From Bdellovibrionales bacterium (GTDB lineage: Bacteria; Bdellovibrionota; Bdellovibrionia; Bdellovibrionales; UBA1609): a DNA stretch of 64,000 nt. Both the position numbers and the translations under genes were made by a program. Within the stretch, counting starts at the first letter, position 1, and each line of letters begins with the position of its first letter. The stretch is from the NCBI GenBank assembly GCA_020628165.1, contig JAHDFM010000004.1, positions 25,943-89,942 on the forward strand, read 5' to 3'. Under the pieces are notes generated by a model. It was not told where the DNA came from and searched no databases. It saw only the letters and a program-made list of their open reading frames with translations. Positions 49,111 through 58,190 of the stretch are shown piece by piece.

Positions 49111-52100
49111 TTAATACATAATATAAAACACACCCGTTGCAGTGGCCTGCCCAGAAGGGTGGTGTCGCCCTCTAGCACCTAATAATAAATCACTCACTCC
49201 ATCACCGTTCACATCTCCGCTACACGATTGACTTAAATAACTTCTTTCTTTTACAATTCGAGATGGCAAATGCAGTTGATAAGGTGCACATTCTTCTGGC
49301 TGATCACTGTACACACACTTTGGTGATGTGCTTTCTTCTTTGTCGATTTGAGCTCCCATGTCTGAGCCAAAGTAAATCAAGGCCATACCGGCATCTTCTA
49401 AGTTCACTTCTTGCAAATAATCACCAAGAGCTACATTGACCACGAAATCATCAAAGCCATCGGAGTTAAAATCGCCAACACTGGCGACACCATTGGCAAA
49501 CAAATCTCTGTCATCAATATTGATTGGTTGTAAAATTTGTGGTTTTGGTTGGGCTATCAAAGTGTACTTCTGATTGATATTTAATGAACTTGGGCCCCAG
49601 AAATCACCCTGCCCTAATGATGTCTCCCCTATGAAGGAGTAATCAACACCATTTAATCCCCCATAAAAAATATAGAGATGTCCTTTTGTTGCAATACCAC
49701 CAGGGGACGCAATTATAGCATCAGGATAGTCATCACCGTTGACATCACCAACACTCGCTATATGTTTACCAAAATGCTCTCCGCTAAAATCTGTCGGATC
49801 ACCACCGAATGTGGATAGGTTTGGTCTTAAAGCTTGATAGTAAGAGTTGACTATTCCAGATGGACTTCCTTCAAAAACATAAACAACACCATTGTTTGAA
49901 TTCTCGTATGGGTCACTGATCAATAGCTCACTGGTGAGCTCACCATTGCGCTCAGCTATAGACGAGACCCCAGCAATGTCATACCCAAAACTTTGTCCCC
50001 ACTGAGGTGCTGCTAAATTCGGCCCAGGTGATGCAATCATCTGAACATTACAAACTCCGGCATTACAAGGGCTCCCGGCCACAATATTACCACGTGACCC
50101 ATCATTATTATTGAGTCTTAAAAAGCCATCAGGATCACCAATCTGCAACCCACCATTGCTTCCGTAAATAATTAAAACGCGTCCTTCATTATTATTTGTG
50201 TAATCGTTACTTGGGTCTAAGTTAAGCTCTGCAATGTCACCAGAAACAGTAACACCGTTGAAGTTGTAATTACCTCTAATACCAATCGCCACATCATTGC
50301 AACCATCACCATTGAAGTCTCCATGCCCAACACTTTGATTGGAGTCATCATAACTTCCTTCTTCATAGCCACCTAAAATTTGATTGTAATTCATGGCCAC
50401 CATACTATTTGCACCCCAATGCTTTCCAAACCAGAGAGGGTTTTTACCCACTGGAGTTGGAACTGGCTGAGCAGAAGTGATCAAACCTGTCGATGAACCG
50501 TAATACACATAAGCTCCACGATTACCAATCAGTAAGACATCATCAAAGGGGTCACAATTTAAACTTCCCACTTCGTGAAACATGATTCCCATTTCATCGT
50601 CATCATTATTAAAAATTATTCTAGGGTTCAAACCCACAGAGCTGACCGAAGGATCAGCAGCTTTGTTCAAACCATTCGCCGTTCCATAATACAATATAGA
50701 AGTGACTTTCGTGCCAATTTCAATCTTTGAAATAACATCGTCGTAACCATCACCATTGACATCGCCAACAATCTTGGCGTTTTCAAAACGGTAATTGAGT
50801 TCTTTTGAAATGTTTTCTCCAATAAAGTTATCCACCTGTTTTTCGACGGCAGAAAAGTTACCGTCGTTAGAGTAAAAACCAAACAAAGCGCCATTGCTTT
50901 CGATAGGAGTTGCGTAGCCCTCAGCCCCTGAAAATAAATCACCGAAATTATCAGCGTTAAAGTCTCCGCCAACAACGCCACCTTTGGCGAATAAACTCCC
51001 GTTATTTAAATTATCTGGATAGATAACAACCGGCCCAAAAGGACTCACACCACCACTGTACCAAGTGCACTCAACTGTGCACGCTAAGCTCATATTACCG
51101 CGTTGAGAAATGGTGACCTGCTGACCATTATCAACACCAAAAGTCGATATGTCTGGTCCGTACAAGAAAATAGAACCAGCATCATAAATGGTGGAGTTTC
51201 CGTCTGAACTTGGCACATCTCTGTAAGGAGCAGAAATAGCCAAGGAAGGTAGCCCCGTGCTGCCGCCAATGTCTTCAACGCTCGATATTGTATGACCAAA
51301 TTGAGCACCGACTTGCGGTGGGCTGTTCACAATTTTTTGGTTTTCACAAGATGTGTTCTTAGCATCACATGCTACGGTGTTCACTGCATTGACGGAGTGA
51401 TCCGCCTGCGCAGTTCCAAGTAAACTTTGAACGCCGCCAGAATTATGGTCATCCTGAGTTGGTGTTAAATAATATGCATACACAGCACCAGCATTGCTCA
51501 ATGTGCTTTCTGTTTTACCAGGAGCTCCAACAAACAAAGCACCCGTTACATCTGGAAATCCAGCGTCGTAAATTCTTGGATCTGACAAAGGGTATCCATT
51601 TTGGTTTTCAACACTCAACAAACTAAAACCATATTGTGCATTGTCTGAACCTAACTCCGTTGGGTAGTGCTCTGCACAGGTCCAACTTTGAATTCTCTCA
51701 TCATCTGTGACAGAATCTTTAGCAGGTAAAATGCCCTTACAAGTGTATATAGAACCACGAGAAGATGCCGTTTCTGGCGCACCGATAACGACATCATCGC
51801 ATTTGGTAAAATCATAACCATAGCTTTGAGCTGGACCTTCTCGTCGATACTCAAAGCCTCCTCCAACGTCACAAACTCTAGAATTATAAAAAGCACTCAA
51901 GGCATGACCAAAATCATCAGCCAGCGTTGGAACATTTGACAAATATAATGCATTGTTTGCCGTTGTGATTGGCTCAAAAGAGCTTGGGTGCCCTATTGGA
52001 GTGATACCTTGATTACTTCCGCGCAACACATAAACCACTCGGTGGTTCACTGAACTGATCTCTCGTGTGGCGCTCAATAATAAATCATCGTAACCATCGT

Positions 52101-53742
52101 TATTAAAATCACCAGCTCCTAAATCAATCGCAAAATAAGTGGTGTCTGACTCTGCATTGATTTTTACTGAACGACAACTTGAAGAGGCCGCATCACACGT
52201 GTATTCATCTATACCATAGTTGCTACCACCTGAACCACTGACAATTCCACTCAAAGGATCACCAAAAGCTGCAAACACTTGGCGAGAGCTAATTGTCCCT
52301 GCCATAACTAAATCATCACATTTATAAATTTTTTCTAAATCTGACGGAGAAGCTTTGTGGGTTTCATACAATGAGCTGCACGAACCTCCAGTTGGATTAG
52401 CTACGTCTCTGTAAAAGCAATCTCCATTGAAGTTACCCACCTGAAGCTGAGTCCCCAAGCGAGCTTGCGTGCTGATTGGAAAATGAATCAAATGAGGGTT
52501 TGGAAAAACAGCATCAGGAGCCGGAGTCACATCTGCTTTTAAATAAGGAGGAGGGTCTGTTGCCGTCACATTGTCAAAAGGAGGATCATAACTGTAGTAT
52601 ATAGTTATAGCACCTGTTTCATATATGAGGTCTTCATTATCCACTGGAGACGCTAAAGGTGAAGCAACTGCAACATCTTTAAGACCATCACAGTTAAAAT
52701 CACCAGACACAACTTGCTCTCCCATCTTTTGAACACCCTTACCGTCATTAATAAGTGGCGGATGAACAGCACCAAAAGTGGCATCATCAAAAAAGTTACG
52801 AACACTTAAATCAAGTTTTGATGAATCTGAGTAAGTTAACTCAACGCGAGCTTGTACACCCGTGCTCGTGTCTTTAACGATAGCAAAAAGGTCATACTTT
52901 GCCGGTGACAAAAATGTTGAAGCTCTGAAAGCGCCATCACCTGTATTTGTTGTTGCAATCGGGTTCGTTTTGTCGACTTCATTAAAAATTTCAATTCTAT
53001 ATAGTGGATTGCCACCGCTTGCATTGAACCAAACGTAGTTCCCCGGAGAATTACTCCCGGCATAGATGGTTGGTAAATTTAATAAATCTGTATAAGTGGT
53101 GTCGCACACCGTTGGCTGATCGGCATCAGATGGTAAGTAGGTGCCGTCTATGTATCTAGCACGAACTCGGATACAATATTCAGTGCCACCGAGAAGTCCA
53201 GTGACAGCGTCTGTGATCAAAGCTGTCGAAGTCGCAGACACAGATTTAAACTCAGTCCACACTGTTTCAGATTGCTCTTTGAAAAAGACATCATAAGTGA
53301 CATTGTTACCAGCATTGGTCCACTCTAAATCAATTCGAGTGGCTGAAACCACATTGATGTCATCATCAGCAAGTCCAGTAAAAACATTGTAAGTTCTTGT
53401 AGCTAAAAAATCCTGTTGGAAATCTTCACTGATATCACCTTCACCCGTTCCGCTGACAGAAAACTCATAAGGTGTGTCAGGATTCAAACCACTCACAACA
53501 TATTCAGAGAACGTGGAACTGCCAATTGGTATGCTGTTCCCCTTCACATAAATGTTATAATTTAAGTACTTTGAATCTTTCGTCCAAAAAACCTTCACTG
53601 AGGTTGGACTGATAACTACAATTCTTTCGATACCAGTGAATGCGATATCGACCTTACCACCCTGAACACCAAACTCCTTGCAGGAAAGAAGCAACGTACT
53701 AAGAGAAAATATAAAACTTAATTTTATTAGAGCTTTAACCAT
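49111..53742 (-). CDS. Giant FG-GAP (integrin-alpha-like) lipoprotein, 1543 residues
   Basis: A 1543-residue predicted lipoprotein with lipobox LLSC. The ATG at 53742 is preferred over the upstream TTG at 53799 because the signal peptide then begins at the N-terminus and the sigma28 promoter lies just upstream. Two fibronectin-III-like domains (about 30-210) are followed by 14 FG-GAP-like units (about 350-1540), for example GDFNNDGYDDLLLSA and GDVNGDGVSDLLLGARG, although some lack the full Ca loop. It ends VFYIMY. N-terminal text VISPTSVKVFW parallels VLSPTAVKLDW of the 1694-residue gene, so they arose by duplication. First gene of the giant operon; no Shine-Dalgarno is visible. Confidence 0.87.
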   Translation of the reverse strand: MVKALIKLSFIFSLSTLLLSCKEFGVQGGKVDIAFTGIERIVVISPTSVKVFWTKDSKYLNYNIYVKGNSIPIGSSTFSEYVVSGLNPDTPYEFSVSGTGEGDISEDFQQDFLATRTYNVFTGLADDDINVVSATRIDLEWTNAGNNVTYDVFFKEQSETVWTEFKSVSATSTALITDAVTGLLGGTEYCIRVRARYIDGTYLPSDADQPTVCDTTYTDLLNLPTIYAGSNSPGNYVWFNASGGNPLYRIEIFNEVDKTNPIATTNTGDGAFRASTFLSPAKYDLFAIVKDTSTGVQARVELTYSDSSKLDLSVRNFFDDATFGAVHPPLINDGKGVQKMGEQVVSGDFNCDGLKDVAVASPLASPVDNEDLIYETGAITIYYSYDPPFDNVTATDPPPYLKADVTPAPDAVFPNPHLIHFPISTQARLGTQLQVGNFNGDCFYRDVANPTGGSCSSLYETHKASPSDLEKIYKCDDLVMAGTISSRQVFAAFGDPLSGIVSGSGGSNYGIDEYTCDAASSSCRSVKINAESDTTYFAIDLGAGDFNNDGYDDLLLSATREISSVNHRVVYVLRGSNQGITPIGHPSSFEPITTANNALYLSNVPTLADDFGHALSAFYNSRVCDVGGGFEYRREGPAQSYGYDFTKCDDVVIGAPETASSRGSIYTCKGILPAKDSVTDDERIQSWTCAEHYPTELGSDNAQYGFSLLSVENQNGYPLSDPRIYDAGFPDVTGALFVGAPGKTESTLSNAGAVYAYYLTPTQDDHNSGGVQSLLGTAQADHSVNAVNTVACDAKNTSCENQKIVNSPPQVGAQFGHTISSVEDIGGSTGLPSLAISAPYRDVPSSDGNSTIYDAGSIFLYGPDISTFGVDNGQQVTISQRGNMSLACTVECTWYSGGVSPFGPVVIYPDNLNNGSLFAKGGVVGGDFNADNFGDLFSGAEGYATPIESNGALFGFYSNDGNFSAVEKQVDNFIGENISKELNYRFENAKIVGDVNGDGYDDVISKIEIGTKVTSILYYGTANGLNKAADPSVSSVGLNPRIIFNNDDDEMGIMFHEVGSLNCDPFDDVLLIGNRGAYVYYGSSTGLITSAQPVPTPVGKNPLWFGKHWGANSMVAMNYNQILGGYEEGSYDDSNQSVGHGDFNGDGCNDVAIGIRGNYNFNGVTVSGDIAELNLDPSNDYTNNNEGRVLIIYGSNGGLQIGDPDGFLRLNNNDGSRGNIVAGSPCNAGVCNVQMIASPGPNLAAPQWGQSFGYDIAGVSSIAERNGELTSELLISDPYENSNNGVVYVFEGSPSGIVNSYYQALRPNLSTFGGDPTDFSGEHFGKHIASVGDVNGDDYPDAIIASPGGIATKGHLYIFYGGLNGVDYSFIGETSLGQGDFWGPSSLNINQKYTLIAQPKPQILQPINIDDRDLFANGVASVGDFNSDGFDDFVVNVALGDYLQEVNLEDAGMALIYFGSDMGAQIDKEESTSPKCVYSDQPEECAPYQLHLPSRIVKERSYLSQSCSGDVNGDGVSDLLLGARGRHHPSGQATATGVFYIMY

Positions 53743-53749
53743 AGAAACT

Positions 53750-53776
53750 CTATCGGACCAATATGCCTCGACTTTA
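53750..53776 (-). promoter_or_regulatory. Sigma28 (FliA)-type promoter of the giant lipoprotein operon
   Basis: On the minus strand TAAA (53776-53773, within TAAAGTCG), 15 nt, then TCCGATAG (53757-53750). The -10 ends 7 nt before the ATG at 53742. Both boxes, the spacing and the distance to the start mirror the promoter at 2715-2741, including the shared TTGGTCCGATA text. Confidence 0.75.
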
Positions 53777-53870
53777 AGACTAAACCGCCATATTCTCAAA
53801 ATAATATACTGAATTTATTGATTTTTTCTTAAACTGAAACAAAAAGCGAAAATCATTTTTTTGTATTACT

Positions 53871-53899
53871 TTGAGACATTTTAGTTAAGCATGTATAAT
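53871..53899 (+). promoter_or_regulatory. Strong sigma70 promoter of the barrel gene at 53983
   Basis: TTGAGA (53871-53876), exactly 17 nt, then a perfect TATAAT (53894-53899). It gives a leader of about 77 nt for the rightward barrel gene and diverges from the sigma28 promoter of the giant operon. Confidence 0.65.
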
Positions 53900-53982
53900 T
53901 AGCTAAGGTTTTCAATTTTTAAAAAAATGTTAAACTTTTTAACAAAGACTGTTTTTAAACATTACAACCATTGAGTTACAAA

Positions 53983-54579
53983 ATGAGACGCACGCTTTTT
54001 CTTTTATTTCTATTTTTTTTATCTCCAACTTCGCAGGCCTATTTAACCTCTGACTTTGACACCAGCCTGGGATACGCATCTTTAGACCTCGAAGCTGGTG
54101 AAAGCTTTATTGCAAGTCTTGAAGAGGTTATTTTTGAGTTCAATTACAACTTAAATTATGCCGGCCCAGATGTTGCTTTTAATATTAACTTTTCTGAAAT
54201 CGTCAAAGACGGCTTTAGTAACATTGCTTACACACGCTTTGGTGTTGGTGTTAAATGGTTCTTTTTTGGGTTTAATGGTGAACAACTCATCATTGACAAC
54301 AAAACTAAAGGCCTCGTTCTTAGACCGACCCCCTTCATTGGCATGGTGGCTGGCCTTACAAATTTATCGATCACTGACGAAAGTTCCATTGGTGACTTTA
54401 ACACCTCAAATTATGAAATGATCTTTAACACAGGACTTGAAGTTCCCATTACTCCAACGTTTTTATTTCTAGCACAATTACAAGGATTGTTGAGTATAAG
54501 CTCTAATAGCGAAACTGAAAAAAATGTTTCCTACACAGGATTTTCTATTCTCGCAGGAATCAAGGTCAGTCGCTTCTAA
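53983..54579 (+). CDS. Outer-membrane beta-barrel-like protein near the motor locus
   Basis: A 198-residue exported protein starting at the ATG at 53983, with Arg-Arg then a Leu/Phe-rich signal peptide cleaved near SQA-Y. The TTG at 53971 is a less likely start. The mature part is strand-rich (VIFEFNYNLNYAGPDVAFNI, RFGVGVKWFFFG) and ends ILAGIKVSRF, a terminal Phe like that of outer-membrane barrels of 8 strands. No specific family recognised. Its stop overlaps the convergent stop of the FliF-FliG-like gene by 4 bp, so it may belong functionally to that locus, as the barrel at 58191 may. Confidence 0.7.
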   Translation: MRRTLFLLFLFFLSPTSQAYLTSDFDTSLGYASLDLEAGESFIASLEEVIFEFNYNLNYAGPDVAFNINFSEIVKDGFSNIAYTRFGVGVKWFFFGFNGEQLIIDNKTKGLVLRPTPFIGMVAGLTNLSITDESSIGDFNTSNYEMIFNTGLEVPITPTFLFLAQLQGLLSISSNSETEKNVSYTGFSILAGIKVSRF

Positions 54580-56372
54580 GCGCCCTTCTTGTCGACATCA
54601 AAGTCTATGACAGTCCTGAGCTCCTCACCCGATTTAGTGATGATTTGTTCAATTTTAGTCACGACCTCACGTCTTAAAATTGCCACCTCATCTTTGGTTG
54701 GAGAGATGTGCCCCTGTAAGTCAGAGCTCACCATACGAGCTTTGTTTTTGGGCAAAATATTTAACACAAACTGTTGTGTTAGTTCATCCAAACCGTAAAT
54801 GAGCTTGGCAATTTGATCTGAATCCATTGATTCATAAATGGCCTCTTGGTACCTGAGTGGAATCCCTCTGATTTTAGCAAACTGTAGGTTGAAATGATTG
54901 ATTTGGTCCGCCATGCCTTTATCTGTTTGCTCAATGTAAGTGAAGATTTCTTGCTCTTTCACTGGAGGTAAGCTTCTCAAGACCTTGGCTGCCACTTCTA
55001 AACCATTGGCAGATATCCCACCACTGGTTTTAATATTATTTAAATTTTCAACCAATTGGTTGCGTAACATTTTGATTTCCATGTCAGATAACTTCTGAAA
55101 CTCAGCAATTTTAAGGACCACATCTTTTTTGCGCTCTGCTGTTAAGAAGGTAAAAATGTCTTGTAGATCTGCTGAGTTTGAAAACAAACAAATGATAGCA
55201 ACGTTGGCAACATCTTCGTTTTCATAGAGCTCTTTTTTCTGAGTGTATGGAAGAGTGAATATAAAACTGAAAGGGTTGTCTTTATCCTCGTTGATACCGT
55301 GAGAAATGACCTTTGCGACAAGCTCTTTATGACAAGACTCTAAAGCTCTTTCATATTGCTCTTTTGTTGGAGTGGCTTCTCGTTTTTTTAACACTGCACC
55401 CAATGTTCCCCACTGTTTGATTGGCAGGTTTGACATCAATCGCCGAGAGTCATCCCAGCCAATGGTTTCAAAAAAGGCTATGATATTAGCACTTTTATTC
55501 TCTCGCACCATTTCTGATATGGCATCAACACATAGGTTTGGATACTCTGTCATCAAAGACAAACTTTCTTTTTTAATGGATTCAAGGTAATTCTTGCGTA
55601 TCTCTTTTAAGCGTTCTTGTTCTAATAATGCAGCTTCCTGCTCTTTACTTTCAGAGGACTCTTCTTCCGGCTTTTCTTCCTTGAACGTGTAATTCATATT
55701 ATTATCAAAAGTTTTATTTATAGAGTCTTCATATGGCTCAAAAGCAGCAACAGGTCTAACAGCCTTGTTGTTGTCATTTTCTTTTGATTTTCTATTTGGA
55801 CGGAACAGCCACAAGCAGAAAGCTAAAAAGGCCAGCCCTGCTAGCAAACTATAAAACAAACGATTGTCTTTCGGAATGACTTTTTCTTGCTTCACTTCTG
55901 GCTTTTTTTCTGGTTTCTTATCGACGATCGAACCAGGCATAAGTGTTTTGATAATATTTATTGTATCACCATCATCAAGATCTAAATGCAACTTAGATAC
56001 GAGTAACTTTCTGACCAAAGCTTCTTTTGAGGTGTCGACATCTTTGTTTAGAATCACATTGATATCGATGCTTTCTTTGAGTGAGTGCAGCTCATTAGTC
56101 GCAGGCGAGAGGTCATTTTGTGCTTCAATTGGCAAACCTGGAAGGAAGCGCATCTCAAGATCTTCTCGAAACTGTTCAAGCTCCGTTTGATCCTCATTGA
56201 TTTTAGCTGAAATAACGATCGAGTAATCTTTTGGACGTAAAATGGTATTTAAAACAGCTCTTGCTTTGGCCTCATAAATACTTTCTAAAGTGGCCTGTTC
56301 ACCGACATAAGTGGTCGCGTACGAGTTGAATGAATACATTAAAATAATAGCCAGTGAAATTAAAACTTTCAT
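54576..56372 (-). CDS. FliF-FliG-like fusion protein (inner-membrane ring plus rotor-like domain)
   Basis: A 598-residue protein. Signal peptide 1-19; residues 27-61 (YEAKARAVLNTILRP then YSIVISAKI) look like the FliF E-x-x-I-x-x-L-L-x-P...V-x-V-S-A region; 103-145 (INVILNK, then LDLDDGDTINI) match the FliF segment that ends R-G-D-x-V. A membrane helix (about 172-190) is followed by RPNRK. A cytoplasmic linker leads to a FliG-like helical region (about 270-585). Residues 507-585 align with the FliG C-terminal domain (LIYGLDELTQQFVLNIL against ALKGAEQPLREKFLRNM). The MotA-contact charges are only partly kept: Tyr526 replaces the Lys, with Asp551 retained. It is the third of three genes and shares a base with the one before. 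Confidence 0.7.
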   Translation of the reverse strand: MKVLISLAIILMYSFNSYATTYVGEQATLESIYEAKARAVLNTILRPKDYSIVISAKINEDQTELEQFREDLEMRFLPGLPIEAQNDLSPATNELHSLKESIDINVILNKDVDTSKEALVRKLLVSKLHLDLDDGDTINIIKTLMPGSIVDKKPEKKPEVKQEKVIPKDNRLFYSLLAGLAFLAFCLWLFRPNRKSKENDNNKAVRPVAAFEPYEDSINKTFDNNMNYTFKEEKPEEESSESKEQEAALLEQERLKEIRKNYLESIKKESLSLMTEYPNLCVDAISEMVRENKSANIIAFFETIGWDDSRRLMSNLPIKQWGTLGAVLKKREATPTKEQYERALESCHKELVAKVISHGINEDKDNPFSFIFTLPYTQKKELYENEDVANVAIICLFSNSADLQDIFTFLTAERKKDVVLKIAEFQKLSDMEIKMLRNQLVENLNNIKTSGGISANGLEVAAKVLRSLPPVKEQEIFTYIEQTDKGMADQINHFNLQFAKIRGIPLRYQEAIYESMDSDQIAKLIYGLDELTQQFVLNILPKNKARMVSSDLQGHISPTKDEVAILRREVVTKIEQIITKSGEELRTVIDFDVDKKGA

Positions 56373-57274
56373 TACAGTTTCTCCAATAAATTCTTAGCTC
56401 GTTTTTTAATCCATGGAACGTTTGTGCCCCTGGCAATTTTTACTAATTTACTTTTTTCTTGTTTGATCAGAGCAAAGCGTTCAATGATATTGAGCTGTAG
56501 CTCTTGCCACTCAAGGCCCTCTTCTTTCAAAAATAATTTAAAATCGTCCACTTTTAGCTGCAAAACTTTATGGTTTGTGAGATTAATTGTATGGAAAAAA
56601 CTTTTGTTTTTAGATGATAACTTATTTTCTAAAGACTTAATAGTTTTATAGATTTTCACTTTGTTGTCGTTGTTCTTTACTTGAGAATAAAATGCAAGAG
56701 CACTGTGATGCATATGACTGTCATCTGAATCAAATAAATTCAGAGCGTAATCAATAATAAAATCTGGGTTTTTGGTTCGATTTCTTAGTTCAGATAAGAT
56801 CACTAAATTCTTATCTCGATCATTTTCTTCGACAAGGCTTTTATAGATCTTTAGCAACTCTTCGTCCTTAACGTCATAAAACAAAGATGCAAAGATTCTC
56901 ACACGAAATAAATCGACGTATTTATTTTTAGACTCATAGCCTTTAAGTAAATTAAAAAACCTTATTTTATTGTCTTTACTTAAGTCTCTAAGTTTTGATT
57001 TTGACAATAGAATATTTTTAAATGAATCCACCTCTTGTTTTTTAGTTAAGCTTTCTAAATGCTTTTCTAAAGTGACCATATCGCCTTCTAAAATAGCTTT
57101 GTATTCAAGAGAATTTTTTCTTTTGTTTTTCTTAAAATTAATGGCTGTTTCTAAAACATTTTTTTGACTCAGTTTTTTTTGAGCCATTTGCTCTTTGTCC
57201 ATGTTGTGAAGAAAAGCAACTCCACCAGCAACGATAAAAAGTAAAACTATAAGGGCTGTTAAGTTTGCGTTCAT
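56372..57274 (-). CDS. Membrane-anchored helical-repeat protein of the motor locus
   Basis: I do not recognise this 300-residue protein. One N-terminal membrane helix (about 7-22) anchors it, and the rest is Lys/Glu/Leu-rich helices suggestive of an alpha-solenoid (repeats of about 35-40 residues from 60 to 300), probably periplasmic. Its first and last bases are shared with the flanking genes (stop-start overlaps at 57274 and 56372), so all three proteins are likely made in fixed proportion. The position between a PEGA/TPR lipoprotein and a FliF-FliG-like fusion suggests it bridges them across the periplasm. Confidence 0.75.
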   Translation of the reverse strand: MNANLTALIVLLFIVAGGVAFLHNMDKEQMAQKKLSQKNVLETAINFKKNKRKNSLEYKAILEGDMVTLEKHLESLTKKQEVDSFKNILLSKSKLRDLSKDNKIRFFNLLKGYESKNKYVDLFRVRIFASLFYDVKDEELLKIYKSLVEENDRDKNLVILSELRNRTKNPDFIIDYALNLFDSDDSHMHHSALAFYSQVKNNDNKVKIYKTIKSLENKLSSKNKSFFHTINLTNHKVLQLKVDDFKLFLKEEGLEWQELQLNIIERFALIKQEKSKLVKIARGTNVPWIKKRAKNLLEKL

Positions 57275-58137
57275 TATCTGTTTCTCTTCTCTATTTCAAT
57301 TTGTGAGGCTGGGTATCTTAATGCCGCAGGTTTGTTTGGCAATTTCTTAATGCCTATCTTTGCGTAAACTTTATTCAAGTACCTGTATGCAATTTTATCA
57401 TGTGGGTTGATTTGTAAACAACGCTCCCAAGCTCTTTTTGCTAGTGAGTAACTCCCCATGAGGTAATAGGTAGAACCTTTAAGAAGCCAAGCATTCGAAT
57501 TGTACTCGTCTGTTTTAATGACCTTGTTAATTTCACGCATTGCTTGTTTGTATTTTTTTGCAGAAATTAGTTTTTGAGCTTGAAATAAGTTTTCAACCAC
57601 TCGGTCACTGCGATCTCTGTCAAACTTTGCCATGCCCCCTTGAAATCTTGGTGAGAACATCGCATCTTTATAGAAAGTCACTGTGTTTTCTAAGAGCGCC
57701 ACTCTTAACTTCACGTCATCTAATTCTTTTTTTAACTCATCGTCATCTTTCTTTTTCTTTTTCTCTGGAGGTTTTCCACCTTGCGGCTTTTGATCATCTT
57801 TTTTATTGTCTGCTAAATTTTCAGTTTTCTTGTCTTCCTCTAACAAAGGATCAAGTCGCGTTGCAATTGTTAAACTTTCCCCTTCATTCACTTTGACCAT
57901 TACTTCTTTTGGTTTGTAATTTTCTTTCTCGAAAACTAAAAAGAAAACATCGCCGAGTTCTGACTCTTCATTGATTTTAACAGGGCTCATACCCACTAAT
58001 CTTTTATCTTTTGATTCAATATTCTTAATGTAAACTTTCGCTTTCGGAGGGTATGTTTTCACAGTGTACTTCCCTGAACAGGCCGACACTAAACACAATA
58101 AACAAACGATAAATAATAATCTGTCTAAAATTTTCAT
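57274..58137 (-). CDS. PEGA/TPR lipoprotein of the motor locus
   Basis: A 287-residue predicted lipoprotein (lipobox VSAC, Cys20). It has a PEGA-like beta domain (about 24-95, with TYPPKAKVYI and FEKENYKPKEV), a Lys/Asp-rich linker (100-135), a short coiled coil (135-155) and TPR-like helices (about 185-255, with AWLLKGSTYYLMGSYSLAKR). Such proteins hold envelope machines together. A Shine-Dalgarno (GGAGAA) precedes the ATG. It is the first gene of the three-gene unit ending in the FliF-FliG-like fusion, and a sigma28-like site lies about 25 nt upstream. Confidence 0.8.
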   Translation of the reverse strand: MKILDRLLFIVCLLCLVSACSGKYTVKTYPPKAKVYIKNIESKDKRLVGMSPVKINEESELGDVFFLVFEKENYKPKEVMVKVNEGESLTIATRLDPLLEEDKKTENLADNKKDDQKPQGGKPPEKKKKKDDDELKKELDDVKLRVALLENTVTFYKDAMFSPRFQGGMAKFDRDRSDRVVENLFQAQKLISAKKYKQAMREINKVIKTDEYNSNAWLLKGSTYYLMGSYSLAKRAWERCLQINPHDKIAYRYLNKVYAKIGIKKLPNKPAALRYPASQIEIEKRNR

Positions 58138-58161
58138 AGATTCTCCATCTTTCTATTGACT

Positions 58162-58189
58162 CAATCGGCTTAAAATGAAACGATCTTTA
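58162..58189 (-). promoter_or_regulatory. Sigma28-like promoter of the lipoprotein-FliF/FliG unit
   Basis: On the minus strand TAAAG (58189-58185, within TAAAGATC), then GCCGATTG (58169-58162). The -10 has the exact GCCGAT core; the spacer from TAAA is 16 nt, one longer than consensus. It overlaps the start region of the divergent gene at 58191. Confidence 0.45.
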
Positions 58190-58190
58190 T

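Noticed and set aside
53743-53799. Upstream TTG start for the first giant FG-GAP gene
   Set aside because: It would put 19 residues before the signal peptide and place the promoter inside the gene. The ATG at 53742 gives a normal lipoprotein signal.
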